From Pseudalkalibacillus sp. SCS-8 (GTDB lineage: Bacteria; Bacillota; Bacilli; Bacillales; Fictibacillaceae), in assembly GCF_040126055.1 (NCBI RefSeq), contig NZ_CP143541.1:3038001-3102000 (forward strand): a DNA stretch of 64,000 nt. Reading direction: 5' to 3'. Shown one piece after another: positions 1 to 9,321 of the stretch. Below the pieces are notes generated by a model, which was not told the DNA's origin, did not search any database, and saw nothing but the letters and a program-made list of their open reading frames with translations. Both the position numbers and the translations under genes were made by a program. Each line of letters opens with the position of its first letter. Positions within the stretch are counted from its first letter, which is position 1.

Positions 1-624
1 AGCTCCGTTTTCCTTTGCAATTTGCATCGAATGAATGACATCCTTCGTCCGCCCGGAATATGAAATGCCGAATGCAACATCTTCTGCTGTTAAATTTGCA
101 CTGATTGTCCCTTGTGTATCAAAGTCAAATCCAGCTTCACACCAACGATTGATTCTCGTCAGCTTTTGCTTGAAGTCCTGTGCAATGACAGCTGAAGCTC
201 CGATTCCGAACACAGCGATTTTTCTAGCTCCACTTAAGACAGCAACTGCTTTTTCAACTTCTTCAGGTGATAAGACAGACAATGTATCGTTTATGGATTG
301 GACATTGTTATGGGATACCGTGGTGATAAGTGAGGAAATCGAACCATTTGTCTGGATCTCTTGATAGGAATGAGTATTGTTGTTGAATTGAGCAAGATCT
401 CCAGCTATGCGAAGCTTCAATTCTTGGAATCCCTTAAAACTGAGCGTTCTTGATAGTCTGATGATCGTAGCTTCGCTTACCTGTGTCCTTTTCGCCAATT
501 TCTGGACAGATAGATTCACAACCTCTGAAGGATGGGTCAGTATGTATTCGGCAACCTTACGTTCAGAAGGCTTCAAGGACGGCATCGTTTCCTGGATGCT
601 GATTAAACCACCTTTTAACATCAT
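1..624 (-). CDS. murR: RpiR-family transcriptional regulator MurR-like (C-terminus beyond window)
   Basis: Reading from an ATG at 624 to the window edge gives 208 codons with no stop. The first ~75 residues form an RpiR helix-turn-helix (LKPSERKVAEYILTHP, then VSEATIIRLSRTLSFKGFQELK). A SIS sugar-phosphate-binding fold follows, with KIAVFGIGASAVIAQDF and AFGISYSGRTKDVI. A GTAGGAGA ribosome site at 629-636 suits the ATG at 624; the ATG at 628 runs into a stop after about 20 codons. RpiR proteins sense phosphorylated amino sugars, and in B. subtilis the homologue MurR (YbbH) lies in the same set of genes. A hairpin at 728-759 separates it from namZ, so it probably has its own promoter. Specificity for MurNAc-6-phosphate is inferred from context only. 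Confidence 0.88.
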   Translation of the reverse strand, partial: MMLKGGLISIQETMPSLKPSERKVAEYILTHPSEVVNLSVQKLAKRTQVSEATIIRLSRTLSFKGFQELKLRIAGDLAQFNNNTHSYQEIQTNGSISSLITTVSHNNVQSINDTLSVLSPEEVEKAVAVLSGARKIAVFGIGASAVIAQDFKQKLTRINRWCEAGFDFDTQGTISANLTAEDVAFGISYSGRTKDVIHSMQIAKENGA

Positions 625-662
625 TCATTCTCCTACTCTTTCATTTCATGTTTACCTTTAGT

Positions 663-711
663 TTAAAAAATAATGTTACATAAATCAATACAATTTATGA
701 AATATTGTTAC
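663..711. promoter_or_regulatory. Candidate murR promoter/operator region
   Basis: The AT-rich stretch just upstream of murR contains GAAATATTGTTAC at 699-711 and a related AAAAATAATGTTAC at 666-679. A near-identical GAAATATTGTGAC occurs at 6058-6070 upstream of amiE, and a weaker match GAAAATATAATAAC at 8330-8343 upstream of nagE. Repetition upstream of three genes of one pathway suggests a common regulator site; that MurR binds it is inference. Confidence 0.35.
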
Positions 712-717
712 TTATCT

Positions 718-759
718 GAAAATTATAGAGGGTGACTTCATCCGTATCCAGTCACCCTC
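718..759 (-). terminator. Rho-independent terminator after namZ
   Basis: A perfect 9-bp stem, GAGGGTGAC (728-736) with GTCACCCTC (751-759), lies just past the namZ stop. On the minus strand it is followed by TATAATTTTC. Confidence 0.75.
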
Positions 760-775
760 GTTCTTTGTTCAGCGG

Positions 776-2044
776 TTAGTAGAGTAAGTACATTTCTCTT
801 GTTTCCTTGAATTCTTCCAGCTCATCCATCCACTGTGACTTGATCTGTTGAACAGACTGCCCTTCTTCTATGGCATCTCGGATCCATCCATTTCCTACAA
901 GGTAGTCGAAGAATGAAATACCGGCACTGTTTTCAGCCCTGAAAGCGAAGTCTTCCGGGTATAGGTCATGGATGGTTTTAACGAGATGAAGGCCCGTATC
1001 AATCGGACTGAACTTCTTCTGATCAGTTACATGAATTTGAACGCCATGTGTCAACTCACCTCGGTGTTTCGAGAAAGTAGGGGTGAAGGACGCCGCTCGG
1101 AATTGGACACCTTTCAACCGATGATTGTTCATTTCGGCTGTAAGCTCTGTACTGTTAATGAATGGTGCGCCGATCAACTCAAACGGTTTGGTCGTGCCTC
1201 TACCTTCTGACACGTTTGTCCCTTCAATAAGAGCAGCTCCTGGATAAACGAGTGCTGTGTCGACTGTCGGCATGTTCGGAGACGGCAGGACGAATTCCAG
1301 AGGGGTTTCCTCAAAGTACATGTTCCGTTTCCAGCCTTCCATCTCAACAACCGTCAAGTCAGCTCCGATCCCGAATTCTTGATTGAACATTTTTGCCAGT
1401 TCTCCGACCGTCATCCCATGGCGGAGAGGGATCGGATATTTACCGACAAATGAAGCGTATTCCGGATTAAGCACAGGTCCTTCGACTTTTGTTCCACCGA
1501 TCGGATTCGGACGATCCAGAACAATGAATGAAACATCATTTTCTGCAGCTGCTTCCATCGCATAAGCCATCGTGTAGATATACGTATAGAATCGGGTACC
1601 AACATCTTGGATATCAAACATCAATACATCTACGTTCTCTAGCATTTCTGGTGTCGGTTTTCTCGTCGGACCATAAAGGCTATACACAGGGAGCCCCGTT
1701 TTCTCGTCCTCGTAAAATTCAACATACTCCCCGGCTTGAGCACTTCCTCTTACACCATGCTCCGGACCGTATAAGGCTGTCAGTTCAACATCTGGGTCCT
1801 CATGAAGCAAGTCTACGACACTATTAAGCTCTTGATCGACTCCAGTCGGGTTTGTAATCAAGCCGACCTTCTTGCCGCTGATCAAGCTTTTTTGGTCATC
1901 AAGCAGCACTTCTACACCAAGTTTAAATTTCTTAGCCTTTTGATTTCGATTATCATCCCGCTCATCGTCATCATCTGCAAGAACGCCTGATAGGGAAGAT
2001 AAAACAAGGACAAGGGTCACAAGCATAATGAACCACTTTTTCAT
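776..2044 (-). CDS. namZ: Secreted exo-beta-N-acetylmuramidase NamZ (GH171, DUF1343)
   Basis: It releases MurNAc from the non-reducing ends of peptidoglycan fragments outside the cell. The 422-residue product starts with a signal peptide (MKKWFIMLVTLVLVLSSLSG) followed by an acidic stretch DDDDERDDN. The family motifs are present: NPTGVD, YGPEHGVRG, DIQDVGTRFYTYIY, DRPNPIGG, PSPNMPT and EGTNVSEGRGTTKPFE. I place the start at the ATG at 2044, because AGGAGGGGA at 2051-2059 is correctly spaced for it; a longer in-frame start at 2071 would overlap nagZ. The gene follows nagZ with 13 bp between, and its B. subtilis counterpart is YbbC, which works with NagZ and AmiE in the same order. Confidence 0.92.
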   Translation of the reverse strand: MKKWFIMLVTLVLVLSSLSGVLADDDDERDDNRNQKAKKFKLGVEVLLDDQKSLISGKKVGLITNPTGVDQELNSVVDLLHEDPDVELTALYGPEHGVRGSAQAGEYVEFYEDEKTGLPVYSLYGPTRKPTPEMLENVDVLMFDIQDVGTRFYTYIYTMAYAMEAAAENDVSFIVLDRPNPIGGTKVEGPVLNPEYASFVGKYPIPLRHGMTVGELAKMFNQEFGIGADLTVVEMEGWKRNMYFEETPLEFVLPSPNMPTVDTALVYPGAALIEGTNVSEGRGTTKPFELIGAPFINSTELTAEMNNHRLKGVQFRAASFTPTFSKHRGELTHGVQIHVTDQKKFSPIDTGLHLVKTIHDLYPEDFAFRAENSAGISFFDYLVGNGWIRDAIEEGQSVQQIKSQWMDELEEFKETREMYLLY

Positions 2045-2057
2045 AAGAAATCCCCTC

Positions 2058-4151
2058 CTATTCAGATTCAAAGGTTAATCCATGGCCATATTCATAAAGA
2101 ATCCCACCGTCTTGACCAGGAATGGTCACAGGAAGTTTACCAACAGGTTTGTTCATTCCGAACAACGTTTTCGCTGTCGCTTCAAAGCTTGCCGTACGGA
2201 AACCATATTGTGCTATATAGGCCTCGACCTCTGGGTAAGCCATGAAATCGTATGGGTTCCGTATACCGATTCCAACCACGTCTCCCTCTGTGATCTCCAT
2301 AATTTTTTGGACCATTTTCATTTGGGGATGCTCTGGGCTGCGGGTCCACACACTGTAACTATACGTTCCAACAATGACGTGTTCAGCCCCTTTAATCTTT
2401 TCCAGTTGTTCCTCTGTTAGTTCATAATTGGAAGGCGCATGGATGACTGTTGTATTGTGATGCATTTGAGAAATCGCTTCTCCAAGTGATTGGATGAAAC
2501 TCCTCCCAACCACAACAACCTCATCCCCTTCATCTGTATCAACCGGTAGAGCTTCATCATTTTTCAAAAGGGTAATGGATTGTTCAGCCGCTTGCCTCTC
2601 TACTTCTTTATGGGCTTCAGAACCTACAATTTCCATAGCACGTGCGACTTTCTCTTCCAAGGTTAGGGGCTGCTCTTTTTTGATAATACCTCTTTGGAAT
2701 TTCAACGTAAGGATCCGTTCAACGGATTGGTCTAATCTTTCCTCAGTGATCTCACCTTTTTCAATGGCATCCAATAGCCCGGCTGCCACATCTTCAAGAC
2801 CGACAGGCATCAGGACAATATCTGTCCCCGCTTTTACTGCGAGAATGGCAGCATCTACAGTTCCAAAATGATCCTTGATTGCCCCCATATTCATTGCATC
2901 CGTTATTATGACACCGTCAAAGCCCATTTCTTCTCTCATCAGTCCAGTCAGGACTTTATGCGATAGGGTGGCAGGAAGCGTGACCTCTGTGCCGTCCTTT
3001 TTAGAAGTGACCTTCGTATCGTCGATTTTCGGGAATGTGACATGAGCAGTCATGACAGCATCGATCCCTGCATCCATCGCTTTTTGGAAAGGATACAACT
3101 CGACTTGCTTCAATCGTTCTTTATCATGCGGCACTTCAGGTAATCCGAGGTGTGAATCGACAGCTGTATCACCATGTCCTGGGAAGTGCTTCGCTGTCGC
3201 GGCCACTCCTGCTTCCTGAAGACCGTTTATATAAGAAACCCCCAGTTCAGAAACAAGCTTTGGATCCTCACCGAATGACCGGACACCGATAACCGGATTA
3301 TCAGGATTATTGTTTACATCAAGTACAGGGGCAAGATTCATGTTGATTCCTAATGCATCAATTTCTTCACCGATGACTCTTCCAACATCCTTGGCGAGTA
3401 CTGGAGAACGGGTTGCTCCAAGCGCCATGTTCCCAGGCATATCTGTACCTGATTGAAGACGCGTGACAATTCCACCCTCCTGATCGATGGTCAGTAAAGG
3501 GGCGAACTTGTCTGTTGCCTGTTGATACTCGTGAACAAGCTTCGTAGTTTGTTCGGTTGTCACGACATTCTCACGGAACAAGATGACGCCGCCTAAATGA
3601 TACTCATCAATCAGCCTAAGGATTTCCGGCTTCATTTCAGTGACGTCTTCCCCATTCCATTTCCGGAAATCAGGCATGAGCATCTGACCAAGCTTTTCTT
3701 TTATCGTCATTTGGCTGATCGCATGCTTCAAGATGTCATATCTCTTGCCGGTCTGTTTTTTCACATATGCTTCGCCCTTTTTATAACCGACTTTTATGTG
3801 ATCCTTCCGTGTACCATCAGAGACGAAGATGACGGATTGTCCCTCTTTTCCTGTAAGGTGGACCGTACCATCCTCGTATACATGTGCCACCTCTTCATTG
3901 CTTGATTTCCACTCTAAACCTTGGCTCGTATAGGCGAAGTGTCCTTCATTGTAAACGTGAAGTGCTTCAAGCTGGATGGTATCGTTCGTAATTTGTTCAG
4001 TAGCCTGGGGGACATTTTCATACAAAATTAAATCTTTGACCGCCTCTTTACCTTTAGCCGCTGCTGAGAAAGGTTGTCCGAACATAAGCTGACTTACGAC
4101 GAGCAGAAGCACCAGTATAGGGATCAATAAACGTTTATTTAACCGTTCCAT
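2058..4151 (-). CDS. nagZ: Secreted GH3 beta-N-acetylglucosaminidase NagZ
   Basis: It removes GlcNAc from muropeptides or peptidoglycan glycans. The 697-residue product has an N-terminal signal peptide, then a bacterial Ig-like (BIG2-type) stretch at about residues 40-125, then a GH3 domain. The NagZ-type loop KHFPGHGDT gives the His326/Asp328 acid-base dyad, and VIITDAMNMGAI gives nucleophile Asp418. A C-terminal alpha/beta sandwich follows, as in B. subtilis YbbD. The start at 4151 has AAGGAGGT at 4161-4168. It sits between amiE and namZ in one transcription direction. The extra Ig-like module is not part of the minimal NagZ fold and may help cell-wall attachment (inference). Confidence 0.93.
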   Translation of the reverse strand: MERLNKRLLIPILVLLLVVSQLMFGQPFSAAAKGKEAVKDLILYENVPQATEQITNDTIQLEALHVYNEGHFAYTSQGLEWKSSNEEVAHVYEDGTVHLTGKEGQSVIFVSDGTRKDHIKVGYKKGEAYVKKQTGKRYDILKHAISQMTIKEKLGQMLMPDFRKWNGEDVTEMKPEILRLIDEYHLGGVILFRENVVTTEQTTKLVHEYQQATDKFAPLLTIDQEGGIVTRLQSGTDMPGNMALGATRSPVLAKDVGRVIGEEIDALGINMNLAPVLDVNNNPDNPVIGVRSFGEDPKLVSELGVSYINGLQEAGVAATAKHFPGHGDTAVDSHLGLPEVPHDKERLKQVELYPFQKAMDAGIDAVMTAHVTFPKIDDTKVTSKKDGTEVTLPATLSHKVLTGLMREEMGFDGVIITDAMNMGAIKDHFGTVDAAILAVKAGTDIVLMPVGLEDVAAGLLDAIEKGEITEERLDQSVERILTLKFQRGIIKKEQPLTLEEKVARAMEIVGSEAHKEVERQAAEQSITLLKNDEALPVDTDEGDEVVVVGRSFIQSLGEAISQMHHNTTVIHAPSNYELTEEQLEKIKGAEHVIVGTYSYSVWTRSPEHPQMKMVQKIMEITEGDVVGIGIRNPYDFMAYPEVEAYIAQYGFRTASFEATAKTLFGMNKPVGKLPVTIPGQDGGILYEYGHGLTFESE

Positions 4152-4184
4152 CTTGCTTCGACCTCCTTGCTTTCGTTAAAAACG

Positions 4185-5858
4185 CTAATATGTTCTTCGT
4201 TCCCATCCTTCACCTGAGAATTCAGGGACGACATCGGTTCCGTCCTGAAGGGTTACACTTAAATTATCCAAATACCATCCTCTTCCATTCGTATATGAAT
4301 CCGTTACATAGACAAATCGGATGTACTTCGTGTCAGCTGAGATAGGGACGCTTCGTTCCATCCAGTTCCCTTCACCCGTTAAAGGAGAAGCAATCGCTGT
4401 CCAATTTTCACCATCTGGAGACGTTTCCACGATCCCGTAGTCTTCATTTTCTTCAATCCTGTACCATGTCTGAAATGAAAGATTGGCAGGTTGATCCAGA
4501 TCGACTTTTGCCGTAAGTTTCCGTTGAAGATTGTCTCCATATCCTGAAAACCAGGCAAGACCACTGTCAAACATAGGAACCGGGATGGCATCTGCAATCT
4601 TTCTAGCAAATGCTCGTCTTGCCGGATTCGTCGACACTGTATTTCTCGTCGGGTGTACGCGGTTCGTTAAAAGGATCGCGATTGTTTTGTTCTTCAAATC
4701 CACGGCAATCGAGGTTCCAGTATATCCTGTATGCCCGACAGTCGAGCTTGAAGATAACGCATCCATGAACCAGCCTTGATTGATTTCCCAGCCTAATCCA
4801 TGATCATCTCCAGGAAATGATGGAATCTGGTTTTCTACAAGGAGCTTGATCGTTTCCGGCTTTAAAATCTGCTTATTACCGTAGCGGCCTTCGTTCACAT
4901 ACATGTGTGCCAGCTTAGCCAAATCCATAGCTGTTGAAAAAACACCTGCGTGACCAGCCACGCCGCCCAACGACCATGCATTTTCATCATGAACTTCTCC
5001 CCAAACGAGTCCTCGATTCGTCCAAGGCTGGTATTCGGTCGCTGCAATCCGATCCTTCAATGACTCAGGTGGATTGTACATCGTATTTTCCATCTTAAGA
5101 GGATCCGTGATATGTTCCTTGACGAACTGATCAAGACGTTGACCTGAAAGACGTTCCACCAATGCTCCGAGTGTGATCATGTTCAAATCGCTGTATGTAT
5201 ACGTCGTACCCGGCTCATTTTTTAGTGGATAATCATAGACGATCTTCAAGCGTTCTTTTCTGCTGTTGCCTTTCTTGTATAACGGAATCCAAGCTGTAAA
5301 CCCTGACGTATGCGTCATCAGCTGTTTGATCGTTACCCTTTCCTTACCGTTTGCTGCAAATTCCGGAATGTGTTCAGCAACTGGATCGTCAAGATCAAAT
5401 CGCCCTTCTTCATAGAGCTTCATCGCGGCGGTCGTAGTGAAAATTTTACTGATGGATGCCAGATCGAAAATCGTATCTTCTTCCATTTCAATCGGGTCTT
5501 CCATTTCTGTCTTCTTATCATCAACATATCGTGCTGCATGACCGTAGGACTCGTGTTGGACGATGGTGCCTTTTCTTGCAACCAAGGTTACCGCACCAGG
5601 CATAACGTCCTTTTCAATCATGGATTCCATGACTCCCTCAATTTCATCCAAGGGCTCCTCACTCATGCCAACACTTTGTGCTGCTCCGGGGTGAAGGACA
5701 GGAGTGGAGTGTCCAGGTTCTCCCCAACGGTACTTTCCATTTTTCACAGCATACTCATTTTGGGAGTCATCTTCTGCTTGGAACACAGCACCATCTGCAA
5801 ACATGCTCGTCCCTCCCAATATAACAGCCAATCCGATTGCCAACGTTTTCTTTTTCAT
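4185..5858 (-). CDS. amiE: Secreted serine amidase/beta-lactamase-fold AmiE (MurNAc-L-Ala amidase-like)
   Basis: In B. subtilis the homologue AmiE (YbbE) strips the stem peptide from MurNAc so that NamZ can act. With the start at 5858 (RBS AAAGGAGGC just upstream) the product has 557 residues and a clear signal peptide; the 610-residue upstream extension lacks an RBS. The serine beta-lactamase/PBP fold shows SISK (Ser135, Lys138), YSD in place of YxN, and HTGYTG in place of KTG. After about residue 420 a beta-rich C-terminal module (SFQTWYRIEENEDYGIVETS to the end, with YLDNLSV) resembles jelly-roll or binding domains. The gene is 33 bp upstream of nagZ. Confidence 0.88.
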   Translation of the reverse strand: MKKKTLAIGLAVILGGTSMFADGAVFQAEDDSQNEYAVKNGKYRWGEPGHSTPVLHPGAAQSVGMSEEPLDEIEGVMESMIEKDVMPGAVTLVARKGTIVQHESYGHAARYVDDKKTEMEDPIEMEEDTIFDLASISKIFTTTAAMKLYEEGRFDLDDPVAEHIPEFAANGKERVTIKQLMTHTSGFTAWIPLYKKGNSRKERLKIVYDYPLKNEPGTTYTYSDLNMITLGALVERLSGQRLDQFVKEHITDPLKMENTMYNPPESLKDRIAATEYQPWTNRGLVWGEVHDENAWSLGGVAGHAGVFSTAMDLAKLAHMYVNEGRYGNKQILKPETIKLLVENQIPSFPGDDHGLGWEINQGWFMDALSSSSTVGHTGYTGTSIAVDLKNKTIAILLTNRVHPTRNTVSTNPARRAFARKIADAIPVPMFDSGLAWFSGYGDNLQRKLTAKVDLDQPANLSFQTWYRIEENEDYGIVETSPDGENWTAIASPLTGEGNWMERSVPISADTKYIRFVYVTDSYTNGRGWYLDNLSVTLQDGTDVVPEFSGEGWERRTY

Positions 5859-6057
5859 AATGCCTCCTTTATCCGTGAAGGTGACAACGAGAAACAGAGA
5901 AACCTCCTTTCGTTTTTTAATGTAAGGGCTTACAAAAATTAGGTTTGAGTTTAGCGTACCGAAGCTCAAAACGAGTTGTCTATACCACTTAAGTCCCTCA
6001 CAACGGATATTGGGCATTTAATCAGGACGATTGGATTGGGTCGTTTTCATTATTTTT

Positions 6058-6070
6058 GAAATATTGTGAC
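6058..6070. promoter_or_regulatory. Candidate operator upstream of amiE operon
   Basis: GAAATATTGTGAC differs by one base from the element at 699-711 upstream of murR. The rest of the gene-free stretch 5859-6393 holds a repeat element (6150-6323) and the nagE terminator (6354-6383); nothing else was recognised. Confidence 0.35.
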
Positions 6071-6149
6071 ATTAATCTGGTTCATGGGTGAAATTTTATT
6101 ACGCTATTAGAACAATGACTCTGTTGAAGAATATTGTTGAGTTTGAAAA

Positions 6150-6323
6150 GCTTCCGACGGACGCTTTCCGCGGGCAACGCTTCAGCCTCCTCACTTCCAC
6201 AGGATGTGGTGGCTTCGACGTTCACCACAGGACGTGGTGTTTGTTAGTCGAAGATCATTAATTCCTCACTCTGCGGGGTCTTCAGCTGTTGCTTTTCCCG
6301 CTGGAGTCGCCGTCTTACGCTTC
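6150..6323. repeat. Dispersed hairpin-forming intergenic repeat, copy 1
   Basis: Its ends are imperfect inverted repeats: ACGCTTTCCGCGGGCAACGC on the left and GCTTTTCCCGCTGGAGTCGC on the right. The middle carries nested stems (CACCACAGGACGTGGTG; TTCGAC with GTCGAA). The terminal blocks match copy 3 (62686-62804, opposite orientation) almost base for base, and copy 2 (27572-27740) more distantly. No coding content. Confidence 0.8.
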
Positions 6324-6353
6324 TATATTCTGTATCAACAATACTAGCTAAAA

Positions 6354-6383
6354 CAAAAAAAGCGGCCATTAGGACCGCTTTTT
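6354..6383 (-). terminator. Rho-independent terminator after nagE
   Basis: AGCGG (6361-6365) pairs with CCGCT (6375-6379). On the minus strand the stem is followed by a run of T (plus-strand A run 6354-6361). It lies 10 bases past the nagE stop. Confidence 0.75.
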
Positions 6384-6393
6384 CATGAAATTG

Positions 6394-8298
6394 CTATTCG
6401 ATTTTAAAAATCCCAGTATCCCCTTGTCGTACTGTTCCTGTTTTCTGGAGAACGACCTTTTCATTTTCACCCAAGTTTGTGAAAACGATAGGTGTTATGA
6501 GGGAACGAGCATGCTCTTGGAGATAGTTCAGGTCGATTTCAATTAGCTTCTGCCCTTTACTGATTCGATCTCCTGTATCAACAAAAGAACGGAATCCCTC
6601 ACCTTTAAGTTCGACAGTATCCAGTCCGATGTGGATCAGGATCTCATACCCTTCTTCAGATTCGATTCCAATCGCGTGTTTGGTCGGAAAGACGTTGACC
6701 ACTTTACCATCGACCGGGGATGAAACGATGTTACTCGTCGGATGAATCGCAAATCCATCTCCCATCATTTTTTCAGAGAAAGTCGGATCATCCACCTCAG
6801 CAATCGGAACAACTTCACCGTGCATCGGAGCCTGGAAACTGTCTTCTTTAAAGCTGGAGTTTGTCGGCTCAGAGGAGTGGATCGGCTGCTGTTGTTCAGG
6901 ATTAGTAGAATCTTCTCCAGCCAGTCTACGTTTCATGGCAGAGGCAACGAATTCCACATTCGTTCCGACAACGACCTGGACATTCGTTCGATCTATTTTC
7001 ATGACACCTTTTCCACCACTTTGCTTCAACGCTTTTTCATCAACTTGGTTCATATCAGTTACGGTCAATCGAAGACGCGTCGCACAGCTATCGACTGTAC
7101 GGATATTTGATTTTCCACCAAGTCCATGGATGAATCCATCAGCCATTCGATCGTATTTGCTTCCTTTGACTTGATTCGTGCCTTGATCATCAGTGGCAGT
7201 CGGCAGCTCAGCCTCGTCTTCACGTCCTGGCGTTTTCAAGTCCAAAGCCTTAATCAGGAAGAAGAACACAATAAAGTAAATGACCCCATATCCAAGACCA
7301 ACTCCAAACAACAACCATTCTCTTGTGGCAAGTCCGAGATTCAAGAAGAAGTCGATTGCACCAGCTGAAAAACCGAAGCCATGATGAATATCCAACAAAT
7401 AGGCGACAACAAGCGAGCTTCCCGTCAATAACGCATGGACCCCATATAAAATCGGTGATAAGAACATGAAGCTGAATTCAATCGGTTCTGTGATACCCGT
7501 CAGGAACGAAGTGAAGGCGAGTCCGATGAGCATTCCCGTTACAGCCTTCTTTTGCTCCTTTTTAGCAGCTGCAATCATTGCGAAACACGCTGCCGGCAAT
7601 CCGAACATCATGATCGGGAAGAAACCAGCCATGAATATGCCCGCTTCAGGATCCCCTGCAAAGAAACGATGGAGGTCACCTGTTGCGCCGTTATACTCTC
7701 CAAATACGAACCAAACGAGACTGTTAATAACATGATGCAGGCCGATCGGGATGAGAAGACGGTTAAGGACCCCATATACTCCGACTCCAGCCGCACCGGC
7801 ATCAATGATCCACTCACCGACTGCGTTGATTCCCTCTTGTACTGGCGGCCAAATAAAGCCGAATATACCAGCAAGCCCTACCATTACAGTAGCCGTTATG
7901 ATCGGTACGAATCTCCTGCCACCAAAGAAAGCAAGATAATCCGGCAGTTCGATTTCATGAAAGCGATTATACAACAATCCTGCAACAACGCCTGATAAGA
8001 TCCCTCCAAGGAACGCCATATTGATTTCTTCGTTAATGGCTTGTGTTCCCTGTGTCAAAACAAAAAAGCCGATCGCACCCGCTAAGCCTGCGGCACCGTT
8101 GGAGTCTTTCGAAAGACCGATGGCAACACCGATGGCAAACAGCAGTGGCAGATGTTCAAAGATTGCTGCCCCTGCAGCGGCGACAAATGGAATTCCGAGT
8201 AGATCATCCTGTCCGAGGCGCAATAACAGTGCAGCAGCAGGCATGATGGCAATTGGCAGCATGAGTGCCCTACCGATTCGTTGTAAAAATCCTAACAT
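6394..8298 (-). CDS. nagE: PTS N-acetylglucosamine-type transporter, EIICBA fusion
   Basis: This membrane permease imports and phosphorylates GlcNAc using phosphate from HPr. Residues ~1-350 are an EIIC of the glucose/GlcNAc family (GRALMLPIAIMPAAALLLRLG; NRLLIPIGLHHV; TGITEPIEFSFMF). An EIIB domain follows with phospho-cysteine in VDSCATRLRLTV, then a C-terminal EIIA of the Glc type with the phospho-His region EILIHIGLDTVELKG and a second conserved His in PTKHAIGI. The domain order and 634-residue length match NagE. Of two adjacent ATGs (8301, 8298) the second has better spacing (7 nt) from AAGGAGG. Its family differs from B. subtilis MurP (an EIIBC of another subfamily), so this cluster may import GlcNAc here and MurNAc elsewhere. 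Confidence 0.9.
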   Translation of the reverse strand: MLGFLQRIGRALMLPIAIMPAAALLLRLGQDDLLGIPFVAAAGAAIFEHLPLLFAIGVAIGLSKDSNGAAGLAGAIGFFVLTQGTQAINEEINMAFLGGILSGVVAGLLYNRFHEIELPDYLAFFGGRRFVPIITATVMVGLAGIFGFIWPPVQEGINAVGEWIIDAGAAGVGVYGVLNRLLIPIGLHHVINSLVWFVFGEYNGATGDLHRFFAGDPEAGIFMAGFFPIMMFGLPAACFAMIAAAKKEQKKAVTGMLIGLAFTSFLTGITEPIEFSFMFLSPILYGVHALLTGSSLVVAYLLDIHHGFGFSAGAIDFFLNLGLATREWLLFGVGLGYGVIYFIVFFFLIKALDLKTPGREDEAELPTATDDQGTNQVKGSKYDRMADGFIHGLGGKSNIRTVDSCATRLRLTVTDMNQVDEKALKQSGGKGVMKIDRTNVQVVVGTNVEFVASAMKRRLAGEDSTNPEQQQPIHSSEPTNSSFKEDSFQAPMHGEVVPIAEVDDPTFSEKMMGDGFAIHPTSNIVSSPVDGKVVNVFPTKHAIGIESEEGYEILIHIGLDTVELKGEGFRSFVDTGDRISKGQKLIEIDLNYLQEHARSLITPIVFTNLGENEKVVLQKTGTVRQGDTGIFKIE

Positions 8299-8423
8299 CA
8301 TTTCTCCTCCTTATGTTTCTTAATTTTCTGAAAATATAATAACATAGTTGTCCGAAGAAAAATATGTATTTTTGTAATAAAACTTCACGATATGAATAAA
8401 ATTACGGAGTAAAATTTTCAGAT

Positions 8424-8459
8424 ATAAAAAAAGGTGCTGACATCGAGTCAGTCACCTTT
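8424..8459 (-). terminator. Rho-independent terminator after the SDR gene
   Basis: The stem is AAAGGTG...TGAC with GTCA...CACCTTT (8430-8459). It is followed on the minus strand by seven T and lies 25 bases past the stop of the dehydrogenase gene. Confidence 0.8.
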
Positions 8460-8484
8460 AAGGTATTATCTGCGCCAAATCCTT

Positions 8485-9237
8485 TTAATGCTCATAGATC
8501 ATTTTTCTTGTCATACCACCATCAATGACTAGATTGGCCCCTGTAACGAAATCGTTTTGCTCATCCGTCAAATACAAGCATGCCCGCGCAATATCTTCCG
8601 GCTTCCCAACCCGATTCGACAAATGCTGCTCATGATCGATATCTCTTAATTTCTCATAATCCCCAGTTTCAATCCAGCCTGGGGAAATGGCGTTGACCGT
8701 AATACAATCCTCAGAAAAAGAGCGGGCTAAAGCATGAGTGATGGAGATGATTCCTCCCTTTGATGCCGCATAAGCTTCCGAATCAGGTTCAGACATCTCA
8801 GCACGTGTTGAAGCAATGTTGACAATGGATCCTCCCGATTGATTTTGACGCATCTGTTTAGCTGCTTCACGTGAACAGAGGAATACACTTCTTAAGTTTG
8901 TGTTAAGCACATTATCCCATTCCTCAACTGTGAGCTCATACGGTGATTTAAAGATGACGATTCCAGCATTATTAATGAGTATGTTGATTCCCCCGAATCG
9001 CTGGCAGGTTTGTCCCATCAAGCGATTCACCTCTGCTTCTACACGCACATCCGACTTTATAAAAAGAACCTCTCCTGTTGCTGTATCGGCCAGCTCTTCT
9101 GCCAACGCTTGGCCTTTTTCGGCATCTATATCAGCTAGAACGACGTTTGCCCCTTTCGTCGCATACATTTTTGCAATTCCTCTTCCAATTCCATTAGAAG
9201 CACCAGTCACAATAACTGTCTTTCCTTCAAATGACAT
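8485..9237 (-). CDS. Short-chain dehydrogenase/reductase (SDR)
   Basis: This is a 250-residue classical SDR, the usual length. The NAD(P)-binding motif is TGASNGIGRG (residues ~11-20), the structural motif NNAG is present, and the catalytic pair lies in YAASK with an upstream Ser in VNIASTRAE. An acidic residue after beta-2 (VVLADIDAEK) favours NAD over NADP. The C-terminus has the family VTGANLVIDGGMT. The RBS is AAGGAG about 9 bases upstream of the ATG. It is the last gene of the minus-strand sugar cluster but is separated from lacI by a terminator and a repeat pair, so it is probably transcribed alone. Substrate is unknown; a sugar or polyol is plausible from context. Confidence 0.85.
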   Translation of the reverse strand: MSFEGKTVIVTGASNGIGRGIAKMYATKGANVVLADIDAEKGQALAEELADTATGEVLFIKSDVRVEAEVNRLMGQTCQRFGGINILINNAGIVIFKSPYELTVEEWDNVLNTNLRSVFLCSREAAKQMRQNQSGGSIVNIASTRAEMSEPDSEAYAASKGGIISITHALARSFSEDCITVNAISPGWIETGDYEKLRDIDHEQHLSNRVGKPEDIARACLYLTDEQNDFVTGANLVIDGGMTRKMIYEH

Positions 9238-9321
9238 CGTCGATCACTCCTTCTTCTCTACATTCCTCATTCTACATTTCGTTATGCATAACGTAGTTTG
9301 TTTTTCCGGGTGATACGGATT

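Noticed and set aside
35..661. Two plus-strand open frames (35-364 and 407-661)
   Set aside because: They are antisense to the RpiR regulator on the minus strand, have no RBS and no recognisable motifs.
5859..6017. N-terminal extension of amiE to 6017
   Set aside because: It has no RBS, and the ATG at 5858 with AAAGGAGGC begins a clear signal peptide.
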